From NCBI GenBank assembly GCA_014155875.1, contig JACEFZ010024489.1, positions 417,501-481,500 on the forward strand: a stretch of 64,000 bases of DNA, in the 5' to 3' direction. The notes beneath the pieces were generated by a model. That model saw only the letters and a list, made by a program, of their open reading frames with translations. It searched no databases and was not told the origin of the DNA. Below, in pieces: positions 48,897 to 60,772 of the stretch. Position numbers and translations under genes: made by a program. Within the stretch, counting starts at the first letter, position 1; each line of letters opens with the position of its first letter. Source of the DNA: Cepaea nemoralis (taxonomy: Eukaryota > Mollusca > Gastropoda > Stylommatophora > Helicidae).

Positions 48897-49249
48897 CTGT
48901 GCAAGAGATTGATATAGAGCAGATTGTATAGTAAACTTCGAGGGAAGCAATATGTCAACCGAGTCCTGGATAAACTGGGAATATAAACACAGGCGCCACA
49001 AACAAAATATTCCACGATTTCTTTCCTGGTACATTTCGCTGCGTCTCATCGGGTGCATACTGCACAGTTATTTAGCATATGGGGTGGATAAACAAATATA
49101 GTGCGTTCACAAATGTTTGTCCTCATTCACGTTAATTTTCTTTGAAAAGTATCTGTTGCATCGTCATGAAATTTTTCTTGCTGCCTTATATTTACTCCCA
49201 CCAAAGGAATATGTCTTCATTAGGTTCAAAGGCAAAAAGCTGTGCTTCT

Positions 49250-49515
49250 TCGAGGAGCGGCTGGCCGAACGGTTAGAATGCCAGATTCTCTTTTGGGAGA
49301 CTAGGATTTAAATCGTCGGTAAGGTGTTGAGTTTTTTTTTTCTTTTCTGTCGGGTGCAAAAAGAAACCTCTAGCCTGCACAGTTCGCGGCGACTGCACTT
49401 GCCAGGTGACCTTAATTCTTCAGGCTCAAGACCCCCCCCCCCCCCCCCCCCCCCCCCCGGGCCGTACACCGCAAGGTACTGTATTGACAGTAAACGACAG
49501 TTTTTGACAGTTAGG
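49250..49515 (+). mobile_element. SINE family A, full-length copy with poly-C expansion
   Basis: The head GAGCGGCTGGCCGAACGGTT and box AGGATTTAAATCG precede TTTTCTGTCGGGTGCAAAAA, GCACAGTTCGCGGCGACTGC and GACCTTAATTCTTCAGGCTC. A run of about 29 C follows, then CCGTACACCGCAAGGTACTG and a GACAGT-rich end. It is the longest copy of the family in the window. Confidence 0.8.
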
Positions 49516-49519
49516 TCCA

Positions 49520-50745
49520 AAGACAACTTAAATCATGGAAAGCAGCGAAATTTCCTTGATGTATGGCAAAAATGCACTGAATTTGCGCTAACGAATTTGT
49601 TTTATAGTAATGCACGTCAATTCGGGTAACGATGCAAGGCACTCCATATTCGCATCTGAACACATCCGTTCCACTATGAGACGTGCTTCTCATAAAGAAA
49701 TACCGTGCACCACGGAGAATATTCATTATTTAACACTGATGTTTCCGTGTGAAGGTGTAATACATAATAAGCACTTCATCACTGACTCGTAAATTATAAG
49801 CAAACATTGAGATCTGTTGTACAATCTCCAGAACAAACCAAAAACACATATTTTGAGATGTACGTAATGCTTATGTTATATGCTAAATCTCACATGTTTC
49901 CCTCAGTCGGTTACTGAGTTATGGATGTTTATACGGGGGCAAACATTAGTGAACGCACTGTAATACTTTGGCTGAAATTCTAAGTACGTAGTCGCTTATA
50001 TTGTTCAAATGTCGAGAATGTTATCCCCACGGAAGTCCTTCTGTTTGCATAGCAACCGCTGGAATCACCTAATATACGATGTTTCAATATATTTTACCAG
50101 TCGATTATTGTTCATTGAAACTGGGAATACAATCAAAATATTTACACGAATAAAGTTTAGATAATTTAAAATAAATACTTAACTTACAGGAATGTTTTTA
50201 CACGATGTGATGAGTATTGGCATATGATCATAGTCCAATATGTTTAAAGTCCAGTCTTCACTCCAGGCTGATGTGTTCAATATCACACTGGCCACTTTTA
50301 TTTCCCAGAAATTTCCTGATACCCACTTTAGAGTGGGTCGATCTGAGAGCCACGGTCAATTGTAAAATTCCAACCTGATGCGAATTTGAATTCATGACCA
50401 CTGGGCCGGCAGTAAAGTATGCTAGCCATTGCATGGTGAGTTTCCCGACATCTACCACATCAATAATTATAGCCTGGAAAAGGCTAATGAAATTAGAACA
50501 TTATGTACAGAAGCACTGCTACTGTATATACTGAAGCCGAGAAGCTGAGGAAATAAGCGTGGGAATGGATTTTCCCCGTGTCTGTCATGAGGTAGAGAGG
50601 GAATGGCTGCTGGAATGGAAAGTGTATGATTCAACCCACGGGTTTGTGTACAGACTATATGAAAACATAGAAAGTTACACGTGCAACACGATTTCCAACA
50701 GCTATTGGCTTGAAAATGTGTACGCGTTGTGACAGTATCAACATC
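49520..50745. other. Stretch with no recognised gene
   Basis: Only a possible antisense tRNA-like head at about 50340-50460 (ATGGCTAGCATACTTTACTG and GAATTCAAATTCGCATC on the minus strand) stands out. Otherwise I see no coding or repeat signal. Confidence 0.4.
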
Positions 50746-51530
50746 ATCATCATCATCATCAACATCTTCAAGTGCCCTGCCAGTTGGCGTAGGCGTTCAT
50801 GGCTCTCCACAGAGATTTAGTTTTCTGGATAAATTCTGCTGCTGATATTCCACCATGCCATCGTCTTAATCCATCCAGCATCATTTCTCTTGGTCTGCCT
50901 CTGCCTCTCTTCCCCTCGATCTTTCCAGTTGTCACGATGTTCTCCAATGCCTCTCTTCTCATCACATGACCGAAGAAAGATGTTTGTCTCTTTCTTATTG
51001 TTGTATATAATATTCTAGTTTCATTAGCCTGTTTCAGGTAGTCGTTGTTACTTACTCTGGCGGTCCAAGGAATTCGCAACATTCGTCTCAGGATCCACAT
51101 CTCTGTTGCTTCTAATTAATTCTTAATTTGTTCATTTACATTCTAAGATTCACTGCCATACAGCAATACTGGTTCTACATAGCATTCCAGCACTCTATTT
51201 CTTACTTTCAGTGATAGTGACTTATTGCATAAGGTACTCTTCATTTTCTGAAATGCGGCTTTTGCTTCCCTATTATGTTCTTAATCTCTGTTGTACACCT
51301 TCCATCTGATATTGTAACTGCCACTAGGTATCTAAAATTATCCACTTGGTTAAGAATTTGTCCTTCAATTTCTATGTCACATTTTGGTGTCACCATTTTC
51401 TTTGATATCACCATTATTACTGTTTTCTTAATAGTCAAGGGGAGTCCTTTCCTTGCACTCTGCTACTAAAATGTCCAACAAGTGTTGTAGGTCTGTTGAT
51501 TTATCTGCCACCAATACTGCTGTCATCTAA
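50745..51530 (-). pseudogene. RTE2 LINE 3' half
   Basis: The minus strand carries LVADKSTDLQHLLD, stops, then VLECYVEPVLLYGSES, MWILRRMLRIPWTARV, FFGHVMRREALENIVTTGKI and RGRGRPREMMLDGLRRWHGG. The 3' end has a (GATGAT)n tail at 50740-50760. It forms a family distinct from the RTE1 copies (different 3' end). In-frame stops make it inactive. Confidence 0.85.
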
Positions 51531-51952
51531 TTCCGATTCCAATTTTCAAAAACAATAATTCCAAATTCGGTCTCGTTCAGCCTGCTTCCTCAGCGTTGGT
51601 TATTGTTGAGATCCGTGGTTTTCGTGGGTTTTTAAACCCTGTTTTTTTTTTTTGGTCTTGTGTGCTCTTACGAGTGAGTCATATCTCGAACTGGTTACAT
51701 AAGTGCTTGTGTCTGTGACGTCAGCTGGGGGATTGGTCGGTGGCTATTCTTTGTGCCCTCCTCCTCTTGTGGTTTCTATTGTTAGTGAAGGATCCTGGCT
51801 CGACTGGCTGCAGTCCTTATAGGGACATTTTATTTGGTCTTTTTGCCTCATTTTTTGTGTATTGTCTGTAGAAGCTTTTCGATGTTCTCAGTTTCCTCCT
51901 TGTGCCTTTTTCACTTTGGATTTTGAGTTTCTGTTGCCTTTCGATTTCTTCC

Positions 51953-52571
51953 TCAACGGTCAGCCATGGGATCGCTTCTCATCACATGACCGAAGAAAGA
52001 TATTTGTCTTTTTCTTATTGTTGTATATAATGTTCTAGTTTCATTAGCCTGTTTCAGGCAGTCGTTGTTAGTTACTCTGGCAGCCCAAGGAATTTGCAGC
52101 CACTGTGTATCTGCATAGAGTCTATTATTTATATCATAACCTCCAACTAATATTTCTGGAATCAGCGACTGATAAGAGGGAAATCATGGATGGCTCAGGC
52201 AGAGGATACGATCAGACAGGTATACCCCTTGGAGAACATTAGGCGCAGGGAGGAGTGGGTCAGAGTGCCAGCGGAGCAGTCAGAATTGTGTAGAGTTATA
52301 ATCACATTAAGCCGGGAGTGTAGGGAGTGGCCAGCAGGGGCCACGGAAGTGTAAATCCAACAACTAATTCAGGACAATGCTCACTCGGGTGATGTGATTA
52401 TCTACACAGATGGTTCGGTGTCAAGAGGTGAAAAAAGTGGCTGGGGGTTCATAGCCAAAGCCAATGGTCGACGTTTGGGGCAGGAGAGCCTGGCATATGA
52501 TACCACAACATCCAGCTTAAGAATGGAGGTGGAGGCGGTCACTGAGTCTCTCCGCTGGATGGAGAACACAC

Positions 52572-52608
<37 letters not shown>

Positions 52609-53646
52609 CGTGATTGTAACTGACTCAGAAAGCATGCTGACGAGGGTGAGGACGGGCAGGCTTCGTGCGGAGTGGTTTGCTTCGCTTCGGAGGTCACGGG
52701 TGACAAGCATCGCCTGGATCTTTTCTCCGGGTCATGCCGGTGTGCTGGGAAATGAACAGGCGGACAGATTGGCTGGCTCTGCAGAACTTTGTGGAGTATT
52801 AATACATGACAAGGCAGCCGTGGTTGCGGCCTTGTGGGAGCACGTGCACACCTCGGAGGAGCAAATGGATTACCATGGTCTGGCAAGAATGAGACAGCGA
52901 GGAGTGACGAGGGGATCTGGCCGATGGTCAACGCTCAGAGGAAACGCGAGACGGACATATAATCAGATTGCTACTGGTACTATTAGTGTTGGAACTCTTC
53001 GCTGGCTGCTGGGGATGGGGACGGAGCGCTTATGGGAATGCCCCGAATGCTGTGATGTCGATTCCTAAATCAATCAATCAATCAATCTCATTATTACTTG
53101 GCTATATACTGAGAAGAGATCTGGTAACAAGACACACCCCTGTTTTACTCCTAGCTGTATCTGTTCGTAACTACCCTCTTTATTTCCCATTTTAATTGCT
53201 GCTACTTGGTTCCAGTAAATATTCTTTATTATTCTTACATCTTTCCCATCAATGCTGATATCTTCCAATATTTTAATCAACTCATCATGTTTTACTTTAT
53301 CAAATGCCTTAGTATAATCTATGAAGCATAAATATATGTCTCTCTGTTTCTCTATTGACCTTTCTATTAGTGTCCGTAATGTACAAATTGAATTGTTTGT
53401 GCCCTTTCCTTCCACAAATCCATACTGTTCTTCGCTAATTTCCCTTTTTATTTTCTTTCTGGTGCTTCTCATTATGATTCTGAGTAGAAGCTTAGTGATA
53501 TGGTTTATGAGGTTAATTGTACGACAATTTTCACAATCAATTGCTCCTGGTCCTTTTGGTATAGCTATAAATACAGATGTCGTAGTATACTCTGTATAAA
53601 CAGGCCGTTGAGACAAAGCACCCAGTACATGTGCTTGAAATGCCAC
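51953..53646 (-). pseudogene. RTE2 LINE interrupted by another LINE
   Basis: Minus-strand coding starts at SVFIAIPKGPGAIDCENCRT and includes ISEEQYGFVEGKGTNNSICT, YLCFIDYTKAFDKVKHDELI and LGVKQGCVLLPDLFSVYSQ. It then stops at VIMR, where a + strand LINE is inserted (52159-53093). Beyond it the frame resumes as GYDINNRLYADT and, after a deletion, as the WAARVTNNDCLKQANETRTL thumb to 51953. Confidence 0.8.
52159..53093 (+). pseudogene. RNase H-type LINE family I with (CA)n inside the ORF
   Basis: The 3' half of an I-like non-LTR retrotransposon ORF2. After KSWMAQAEDTIRQVYPLENI and a stop near 52351, the frame is open for 224 codons and covers RNase H: VIIYTDGSV (Asp), SLRMEVEAVTESLRW (Glu), VIVTDSESML (Asp) and FSPGHAGVLGNEQADRLAG. 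About 18 CA units (52573-52608) are inserted in frame before the third block, adding His-Thr repeats. It ends in LRWLLGMGTERLWECPEC and an (AATC)n tail at 53067-53085. Confidence 0.88.
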
Positions 53647-53739
53647 GACTATCTGAAAACGACCGCTAACGAGCCATTAGTATGTTGGAGACCGTAATGA
53701 GCTCATGAGAAGTTGACAAACAGCGGCCGTTACTTGTGT

Positions 53740-54070
53740 AATAAGTTGAATTGAGCTAAGAACCCACGTCAATGCACAGGACATTCCCATATGCGCTCCG
53801 TCCCCTCGTTCAACACCCAGCGAAGATCCATACTACTAATCATTCCCTCCACTATTTGATTGAAAGTTCTCCTCGTCGATCCCCAGCAATATCATTCTTT
53901 CCACACACGGGTTATAAATCTGTTCCACCGCATTCTCCACCAGGTACCACAGGCGCGCGACCACCTCTTCCTTGTCTATAGATAATCTACCACCAAGAGG
54001 TGCATTACCTTGCCAGCCTATCAGCCTGTTCATTCCCCGCACTCCCGCGTGGCCAGGGCCCCCCAAAAAA
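53740..54070 (-). pseudogene. RNase H-type LINE family I, 3' end
   Basis: Minus-strand frames include GGPGHAGVRGMNRLIGWQGN, EVVARLWYLVENAVEQI and a degenerate LGVERGDGAHMGMS end, matching the I-family elements at 52.7 and 61.8 kb. Confidence 0.8.
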
Positions 54071-54124
54071 ATGATTCGTGTAAAAAGATGAAAAGCATTG
54101 GAAAACATGGTGACGGTTGGAAAA

Positions 54125-54310
54125 ATCTGGGTTACAAGAGGCAGGGGCAGACTAGGTAAACGTCGTTGAATGAACCAGGAAGGTGGTCTGGCAGAATACC
54201 AAAAGCTGAACTGATCAAGAATAAAAAGGGACCGGGGTCTCTGGAGAGTAAGATCGCCTACGCCAGTTTGAAGTTTTTGTGGCTAAAGAATTAGACTACT
54301 TCAAACAGTG
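54125..54310 (+). pseudogene. LINE 3' end remnant
   Basis: Codons for GRGRLGKRR and MNQEGGLAEYQKLN followed by RIKRDRGLWRVR resemble the RGRGRPRKRW...DRxLWR end common to RTE-like LINEs. It is a different family from RTE1 and RTE2. Confidence 0.4.
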
Positions 54311-54599
54311 TAAAAACTGAGCTATATCCACACGCTTCCTGTTTCCTGGTGGGAAATGTTTTCACAGGCAGAGCAAGAAGGGTATTCAAGGATAGAATAA
54401 AAGAAAGTAAAGGTATTCCGTTTTAGGCAGAGTGCTTGGTGGTAATCTATAAATCTGGAGTGCCGTTTCCTTCTGTTCAGCTCCGTCACTAAAAGCAGTT
54501 GATTTTACGATGGTATTGCCTATTTCCGGTACAATGACGACAAAATTGTGTTTTCCTTTGGATTTCGTGTGATTTCCTATGGATTTCCTGTGAATAGTG

Positions 54600-57500
54600 T
54601 TTTCCTGTGGATTATGTGATGTTATTTTGTGTTCTTTTATTGGACGTTTTCAAAAGAAGCCACGGAAGGCAGGTGGTGGATGAAATTTTGAGGGCAGCCG
54701 ACAGACATTTGTTGGTCATGGTCTCGAGTTTCACTACGGCATGCAGAGGAGCTCTTCTTGAGTCAATGGCTGCGGTCTCCGACCAGTACGGTCACTGCCA
54801 TAGAGGAAAGCAACGGCAAACTACCTCTTTAAAAGTGCCTAGTACATCATGATTCGCTTAAAGACTGATCATCGCAAGACAAGGACAGAGATGTTAAAAT
54901 TAGCAACATGGAACGTTAGGACGTTAAACGACGATGAAAAATTAGAGAACATAACACAAGAAATTGAAAGGGAAAAAATTAATATATTAGGTATTTGCGA
55001 AACGAGATGGACAGGAGCAGGCATCAAGATAGATGAAGATTTCAAGATTATTTATTCTGGAGGTGAAGATCGTCATACGGGAGTGGCAATTATTTTGGAC
55101 CGGAAAACATCAATATCTGTTCAAGTATATTGGGCCGTGTCGGACAGAGTTCTACTAGTTAAATTAAGTGGCAGACCTTTTAGCATAAATATTATCCAAG
55201 TATATGCCCCAACATGAGAATCCAGTGAAGATAGTGTAGAAGAATTTTATAATGACATAGAGTCTGCCTTAAAGAATTGTAAAAATTCAGAAATAAACAA
55301 CATAATAGGGGACTTCAATGCAAAAGTAGGAAATCAAGGGGATAGATACACAGTAGGAAACTATTGTTTAGGAGAGAGAAATGAAAGAGGATACAGACTC
55401 GTAGAGTGGGCAAAAGAACGGGAAATGATTGTAGGAAACACCTGGTTTAAACAACACCCTAGAAGATTATGGACATGGAGGAGTCCTGATAGCAGGATTA
55501 GAAACCAGATTGACTACATTCTCATTAGCAGAAGATTTAGAAACGCGCTAACAGTAGCACAAACAGTTCCCAGTGCTGATTGTTATAGTGACCACAAATT
55601 ACTCACAGGAACATTGAGGATAAAGTTGAAGAAAGTCAAGTATATAATAGGAAACACTAAATATGATTTGTGTACATTGAGTAATGACAAGGAAATACAA
55701 AACAAATTCAACATAGAAGTACAGAACAAATTTGAAATATTGTCTGATCTAGAGATATTATTCCAGGATGTGGATGATCAATGGGAAACATTGAAGAATT
55801 CAATCAATGTGGCTGCAGATACAACTGTTCCAAAATTAAAGAAGATGGGTCGTAAGAAGTGGATGAATGAAGACATTTTAAACCTCATGGAAACAAGAAG
55901 ACTCAACAAAAATAATTCTGTCAAATATGAAGAAATTCACAGACAAGTCAGAATATTATGTAAGGAGGCAAAAGAAGCATGGCTTGAGGAAAAGTGCTTA
56001 GAAATTGAAAACCAACACAACAGTCAAAATACCAAATTAGTGTACAAAAGAATTCAGGAACTTACTAATAAAAGAACAAGTACATCAACAGGGTGTCTAA
56101 AAACTAAAGATGGCAAAATCATAATAGAAAAAGACCAGATTCTACATGTATGGACAGATTATGTGAAACACCTTTATGATGATAACAGAGACGAACAGTA
56201 TGATATTAGATTTAATAATGAAGGACCGCCAATTTTGGAGATGGAGGTTCGAAATGTTCTTAAGCATATGAAAGCTGGCAAGGCCCCCGGTGCAGATAAC
56301 ATCACAACAGAAATGATTAAAGCTTTAGAAGAATTTGGACTAGAGCAAGTCACCAGACTGCTGAACACATTATATGATACTGGAGATATACCTCCTGAAT
56401 TATGTAACTCTGTATTTATTGCAATCCCAAAGAAATCAGGAACCTTGGAATGTGATCAACATAGAACAATTAGTATAATGAGTCACATCACAAAGATTTT
56501 GCTAAGAATTATCATGCAAAGAGTGAGGAAGAAGATACAACCTGAAATAGGGGAAGAACAATGCGGGTTTGTAGAAGGAAAGGGTACAGTAAATGCTGTG
56601 TATATGCTGCGAACAGTTATTGAACGTGCTATAGAAGTAAACAAGGATATACATCTTTGCTTTATTGACTATACAAAGGCTTTTGATAGAGTTAGACATG
56701 TCAACATGGTGGATATGCTTGCAGATCTACAAATTGATGGAAAAGACATTAGACTTATAAAAAACATATATTGGAAACAACAAGCTGCAATTAGGATTGA
56801 TAATGAAGTGGGACAGTATCAGCCAATTAAGAGAGGTGTTAGGCAGGGATGTGTGATGTCTCCAGATCTTTTTTCCCTATACAGTGAAAATATTTTCAGA
56901 AATGTAGAGGATATAAATGGAATCAGCATTGGAGGACGAAACATCAATAACATTAGATATGCAGATGATACAGTATTAATTGCAGACAATGCGCAGGACC
57001 TGCAACAATTAGTAGATGCGGTTGTTGTACACAGTGAGCAACTGTGGTTAGAATTAAATTGTAAAAAGACTCAGATTATGGTCGTCACTAGGAAGAAAGA
57101 AGAGCCGCAATGTAATATACAAGTAAATGGAAATATTCTTCAACAAGTGAATCGGTACAATTATCTTGGAACAGTCATAACATCTGATGGGAGATGCCTT
57201 GAGGAGATTAGAACAAGAATCGCCATGGCGAAAGTAGCCTTTAGCAAGATGAAAAACATTCTGACCAATAAAAAGATGTCAATTGAAACTTGAAAAAAAA
57301 TTGAAGTTGAGGGGATACATAGAGCCTGTTCTTTTGTATGGATGTGAAACTTGGACAATGAGCAGTCAAGCTGAAAAACATCTGATGGCTGCAGAAATGT
57401 GGTTTCTGAGGAAAATGCAAAGAATACCATGGACAGATAGAAAAACCAATGACCAAGTACTACAGGAGACAAATGAACATCGTAAACTGATTAGAGAAAT

Positions 57501-57747
57501 TAGACGTAGACAGTCAAAATTTTTTGGACATGCTATGAGAAGAAATGGATTGGAGAACTTGGTGACAACTGGCAAGATCGAAGGGAATAGACCAAGAGGA
57601 AGACCGAGATGAAAATACCTGGATGGCTTGGCCACATGGCATGGACGAGACAGGAACACTGAGCTGATCCACGACACTGATGATCGAATGAAATGGCGAG
57701 TCATGACCGCCCACGCTTTCCGGCATGGCACATGATTGATTGATTGA
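54600..57747 (+). mobile_element. Near-complete RTE1 LINE with three lesions
   Basis: One long frame from about 54849 encodes the apurinic-type endonuclease (KLATWNVRTLNDDEKLENIT, GICETRWTG, GDFNAKVGNQGD, NQIDYILISR, YSDHKLL). The reverse transcriptase follows (KAGKAPGADNITTEMIKALE, LCFIDYTKAFDRVRHVNMVD, RGVRQGCVMSPDLFSLYSE, NNIRYADDTVLIADN). The thumb and WHGRD end come last. It copies itself by target-primed reverse transcription when intact. Here a TGA at 55215, a frameshift at an A-run near 57290 and a TGA at 57610 break it. The 5' untranslated part with GAAAGCAACGGCAAACTACC starts about 54660. The tail is (ATTG)n at 57733-57747. All other RTE1 pieces in the window are shorter relatives. 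Confidence 0.92.
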
Positions 57748-57750
57748 TTA

Positions 57751-59106
57751 CGAGGGTAAGTTAATAAGTAAGTCACAAATGGCTGTAGAAAAATAACTAA
57801 TTATGACAACAACTTGAAACCAGTTTATTTGTATATGTCACACGTTGTTCTTGATGATAATATCACGAAGTTCTTACGATGAGATGTTCATGATATTGTC
57901 GTGTGATGGTCGTTGTCTAGGTAACGATACTCATGGTGTGTCAGTGGAGATATCTAACTGTCTTGCAATATAACTCACCCCCGCAGTGCATGTTCACCAG
58001 TCATTAAACAAGATTCCGTTGGCGCACATGATCCTTTATTACAGAAATAAGACGGACAGACGGAACATGTTTATACATCCAGAAATAATGTAATCCATAG
58101 AATATAATATCCTCCTCACAATTTAACCAGCACACATCAATGCCTTCTCAAGCCTGCTTCATATCAAATCCACAAGACATTTCGCCCAGCTACTATCCAC
58201 GGCTGGATCTCCTACAATACAACCCACACATTGGGTCGGAGCCACTGCTCAACTATGCACCCCACTCTGGGTTTTGGCCCTCACTCTCTATAGAACCCAC
58301 TCTGGTTCAGGCCTGTCTTCACAACTAGGAGAACAACACAACACGGAGATCTCTAACTCCGCTTCTCCTTAGAATACCGACCAGTTCGGCATCTACACAT
58401 TAACTGTCCTGAAGTCCCTTGACTTCACACAAAACCTAAACTGTCCTTCCCCCATCCCCTGGGGTCCACACTCACCCTTCCCATTATTTCTCAGGACTGG
58501 CTGTTTTCTCATAGCCAGGTCAGTCACTTTACTGTCTCCCACTTTCATCTCCATTCTTTCTCATGCCCGGTCACTCAACTCAATGTCAATGACCCAGGCT
58601 TATGTCAGTATACATACATTGTCCCTTTATTTCTCAACATAATTTCCACCAACATTGATGCACCTATCCCATCGTTTTATCAGTGCTCCCAAACCGGCTG
58701 CAAAGAACATGCTGTTTTCTAAACCACGTATTCACTTCACATTCAACTTCGGCTTCATTCGTGAAATGTTTCCCGCCAACTTGGGTTTCCAGTGCTTATG
58801 CTGACTAATGTTTGTCCCATAAAGCGGTGCATAGCTGGGTAGAAAAAGTTACGAGGGCGAGTCAATAAGTAAGTCACACAGCTCTGTGGGACGACAGGTA
58901 AAAGAAAACAAAGCACGCAGTTCTATGCAGCCGGTTTTGGAGGACTGATAAAACGATGGTATAAGTGCATTAATGTTGGTGGAAATTATGTTGAGAAATA
59001 AAGGGACAATGTATGTATACAAATAAACTCGTTTCAAGTTGTTGTTGTTGTTATCATATTTAGTTATTTTTCTACAGCCATTTGTGACTTACTTATTAAC
59101 TTACCA
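57751..59106. mobile_element. Mariner-like element remnant with internal foldback
   Basis: The left end CGAGGGTAAGTTAATAAGTA, continuing to CACAAATGGCTGTAGAAAAA, is repeated inverted at 59060-59106, as in mariner terminal repeats. TA precedes the left end. A second end, ACGAGGGCGAGTCAATAAGT, lies inside at 58851. Two 93-bp arms (58608-58700 and 58928-59020) are inverted and about 95% alike. The transposase is not intact, and 58020-58600 seems to be foreign sequence without recognisable origin. Confidence 0.65.
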
Positions 59107-59276
59107 CCTGTGTGGTCTGATCGTACGTTCTGAAGCTGCCTTGTAATTCTACGTAAGGATCAGAGTTTATGTGTTTAAGTTGTTATTCACCGTTAAAGCT
59201 ATGCTTCTTCCAGTGCTTCATACCTGTCGTCCTTATGTAGGAAACCGAGCAGTTAAAGTATATTCTCCATCATCAT

Positions 59277-59560
59277 CAAGTGCCGTGCCGACTGGCGTAA
59301 GCGTTCATGACTCCCCGGAGATGGTCTTTGGTGTTCTGGATCAACTCTGCCGTTGATATTCCTCCATGCCACCGTCGCAATCCATCCAGCACCATTTCTC
59401 GTGGTCTGCCTCTGCCTCTCTTCCCCTCGATCTTTCTAGTTGTCATGATGTTCTCCAGCGCCTCCCTTCTCATCACATGACCAAAACAAGCCGTTTGTCT
59501 TTTTCGTATTGTTACATATAATGTTCTTGTTTCGCCAGTCTCTTTAAGGCATTCGTATAT
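59277..59560 (-). pseudogene. RTE2 LINE 3' end
   Basis: Minus-strand codons for LKETGETRTLYVTIRKRQTA, FGHVMRREALENIMTTRKIE, RGRGRPREMVLDGLRRWHGG and a NAYASRHGT end. A short GATGAT tail lies at 59270. It is open over 90 codons but 5'-truncated. Confidence 0.87.
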
Positions 59561-59562
59561 TT

Positions 59563-59720
59563 TACCCCCCCCCCCCCCCAAAAGGGGGGTAGTGTAGCGG
59601 GACACTGCTGTGGGTATGTGACGTGTTAGGCCCGTCACATTGTTTAGGCCTGCCTTAGTGCACACGGGAATTAGTGGTCAGTCTTTCCCTCCCGTAGCAA
59701 GCGGCGAGTCCAGATATGGA
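59563..59720. repeat. Poly-C hairpin and interspersed repeat
   Basis: A run of about 16 C, AAAA and GGGGGGT form a short palindrome. The following 120 bp (TTAGGCCCGTCACATTGTTT and AGTGCACACGGGAATTAG) are shared with 8085-8225. Confidence 0.5.
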
Positions 59721-59959
59721 ACCTTTGTCCTGCCTCCCTCTTACCATTGTCACCTCAACGTTCTAACCGTTCCGCCTACGCGCCTGCTGTTGACGTATAC
59801 GAACAACGATATTATCTGAAGTTTTGGCCAACCTGGAGCGGCATGTTCCGCTGTGTAAGTATGGGATTCTGGGCAACCCTGGTACTATGAAATAAAGTAC
59901 ATGTTAGCTACTTTTCGTCACATACACTTCTTCAGGTCTTCAGGCTCATTAGACACACA

Positions 59960-60448
59960 TACTAATCTGCTACTGCTGTGGCTATTCTATAGGCACCAAC
60001 AGTGATGTATTTTATAATGTGCCACTGCTGTGGCTAATCTATAGGAACCAACAGTGATGTATCTTATAATGTGCCACTCATTCATTCATTCAGTAGCATG
60101 TCCTCTGCAGAACCTCGCTCCCATAAAAACCTTCAGGAAAACCACTCGATCATAAACAAGATGTCCCGCGTCCGATACACCCATCTGGAGATCATCCGCC
60201 ACATCCTGCACCCATCTTCTCTTTGGCCTTCCTCTTCCTCTCTTCCCAGGCATATGCTCCTCCATTATTGTTCTCTCCAAACTTTCGTGACATTTCAAGT
60301 GACCAAAATATTTCAATTTTCTTTGTTTTATCGTCTTTAATAGCCAGCCTTCTTCAATATTCAGCTCTTGAAGTATGGATGCATTTGTTCTTTTCTTTAC
60401 CCAGAATATGCCACTACTGTGGCTAATCTATAGGCACCAACAGCGGTG
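59960..60448. repeat. 52-bp tandem repeat split by a LINE fragment
   Basis: GTGCCACTGCTGTGGCTAAT and CTATAGGAACCAACAGTGAT occur in two adjacent units before 60070 and once more at 60408-60448 after the inserted LINE piece. Confidence 0.8.
60070..60408 (-). pseudogene. LINE 3' end with (CATT)n tail
   Basis: The minus strand has KYFGHLKCHESLERTIMEEH, PGKRGRGRPKRRWVQDVADD and LQMGVSDAGHLVYDR, the same family as the split copy at 23.7-24.5 kb. The tail is an ATGAATGAATG run at 60070-60090. Confidence 0.82.
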
Positions 60449-60772
60449 TACAGTGGTACCTTGGGTTACGAACTTAATACGTTCCAGAACTCGGTTCGTA
60501 ACCCGAAACGTTGGTAACCCGAAACATTGAAATCAATTAAATAAAGACTATCCGTTTCAAGCTTAAAGAATCGTTCTTTTTTAATTAACAGCCGGTCGTT
60601 TACCTGTCAAACCGCAAAGAATACGTGTACTTCGCGTATTAAATAAAGATAAAGAAAACAACCAAATAAATTAAATGTAAAATAAAAAAAGATTTAGTCT
60701 ATCTTTCTTACCAAGAAAACATCACTTTCTTTGCTATTCTGAATCATTAGTTTCAGGAGTTTCTTGTCGCTG

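Noticed and set aside
51540..51950. A possible Penelope-like or other retroelement frame on the minus strand
   Set aside because: The translated pieces are short, with several stops, and no diagnostic motif could be found.
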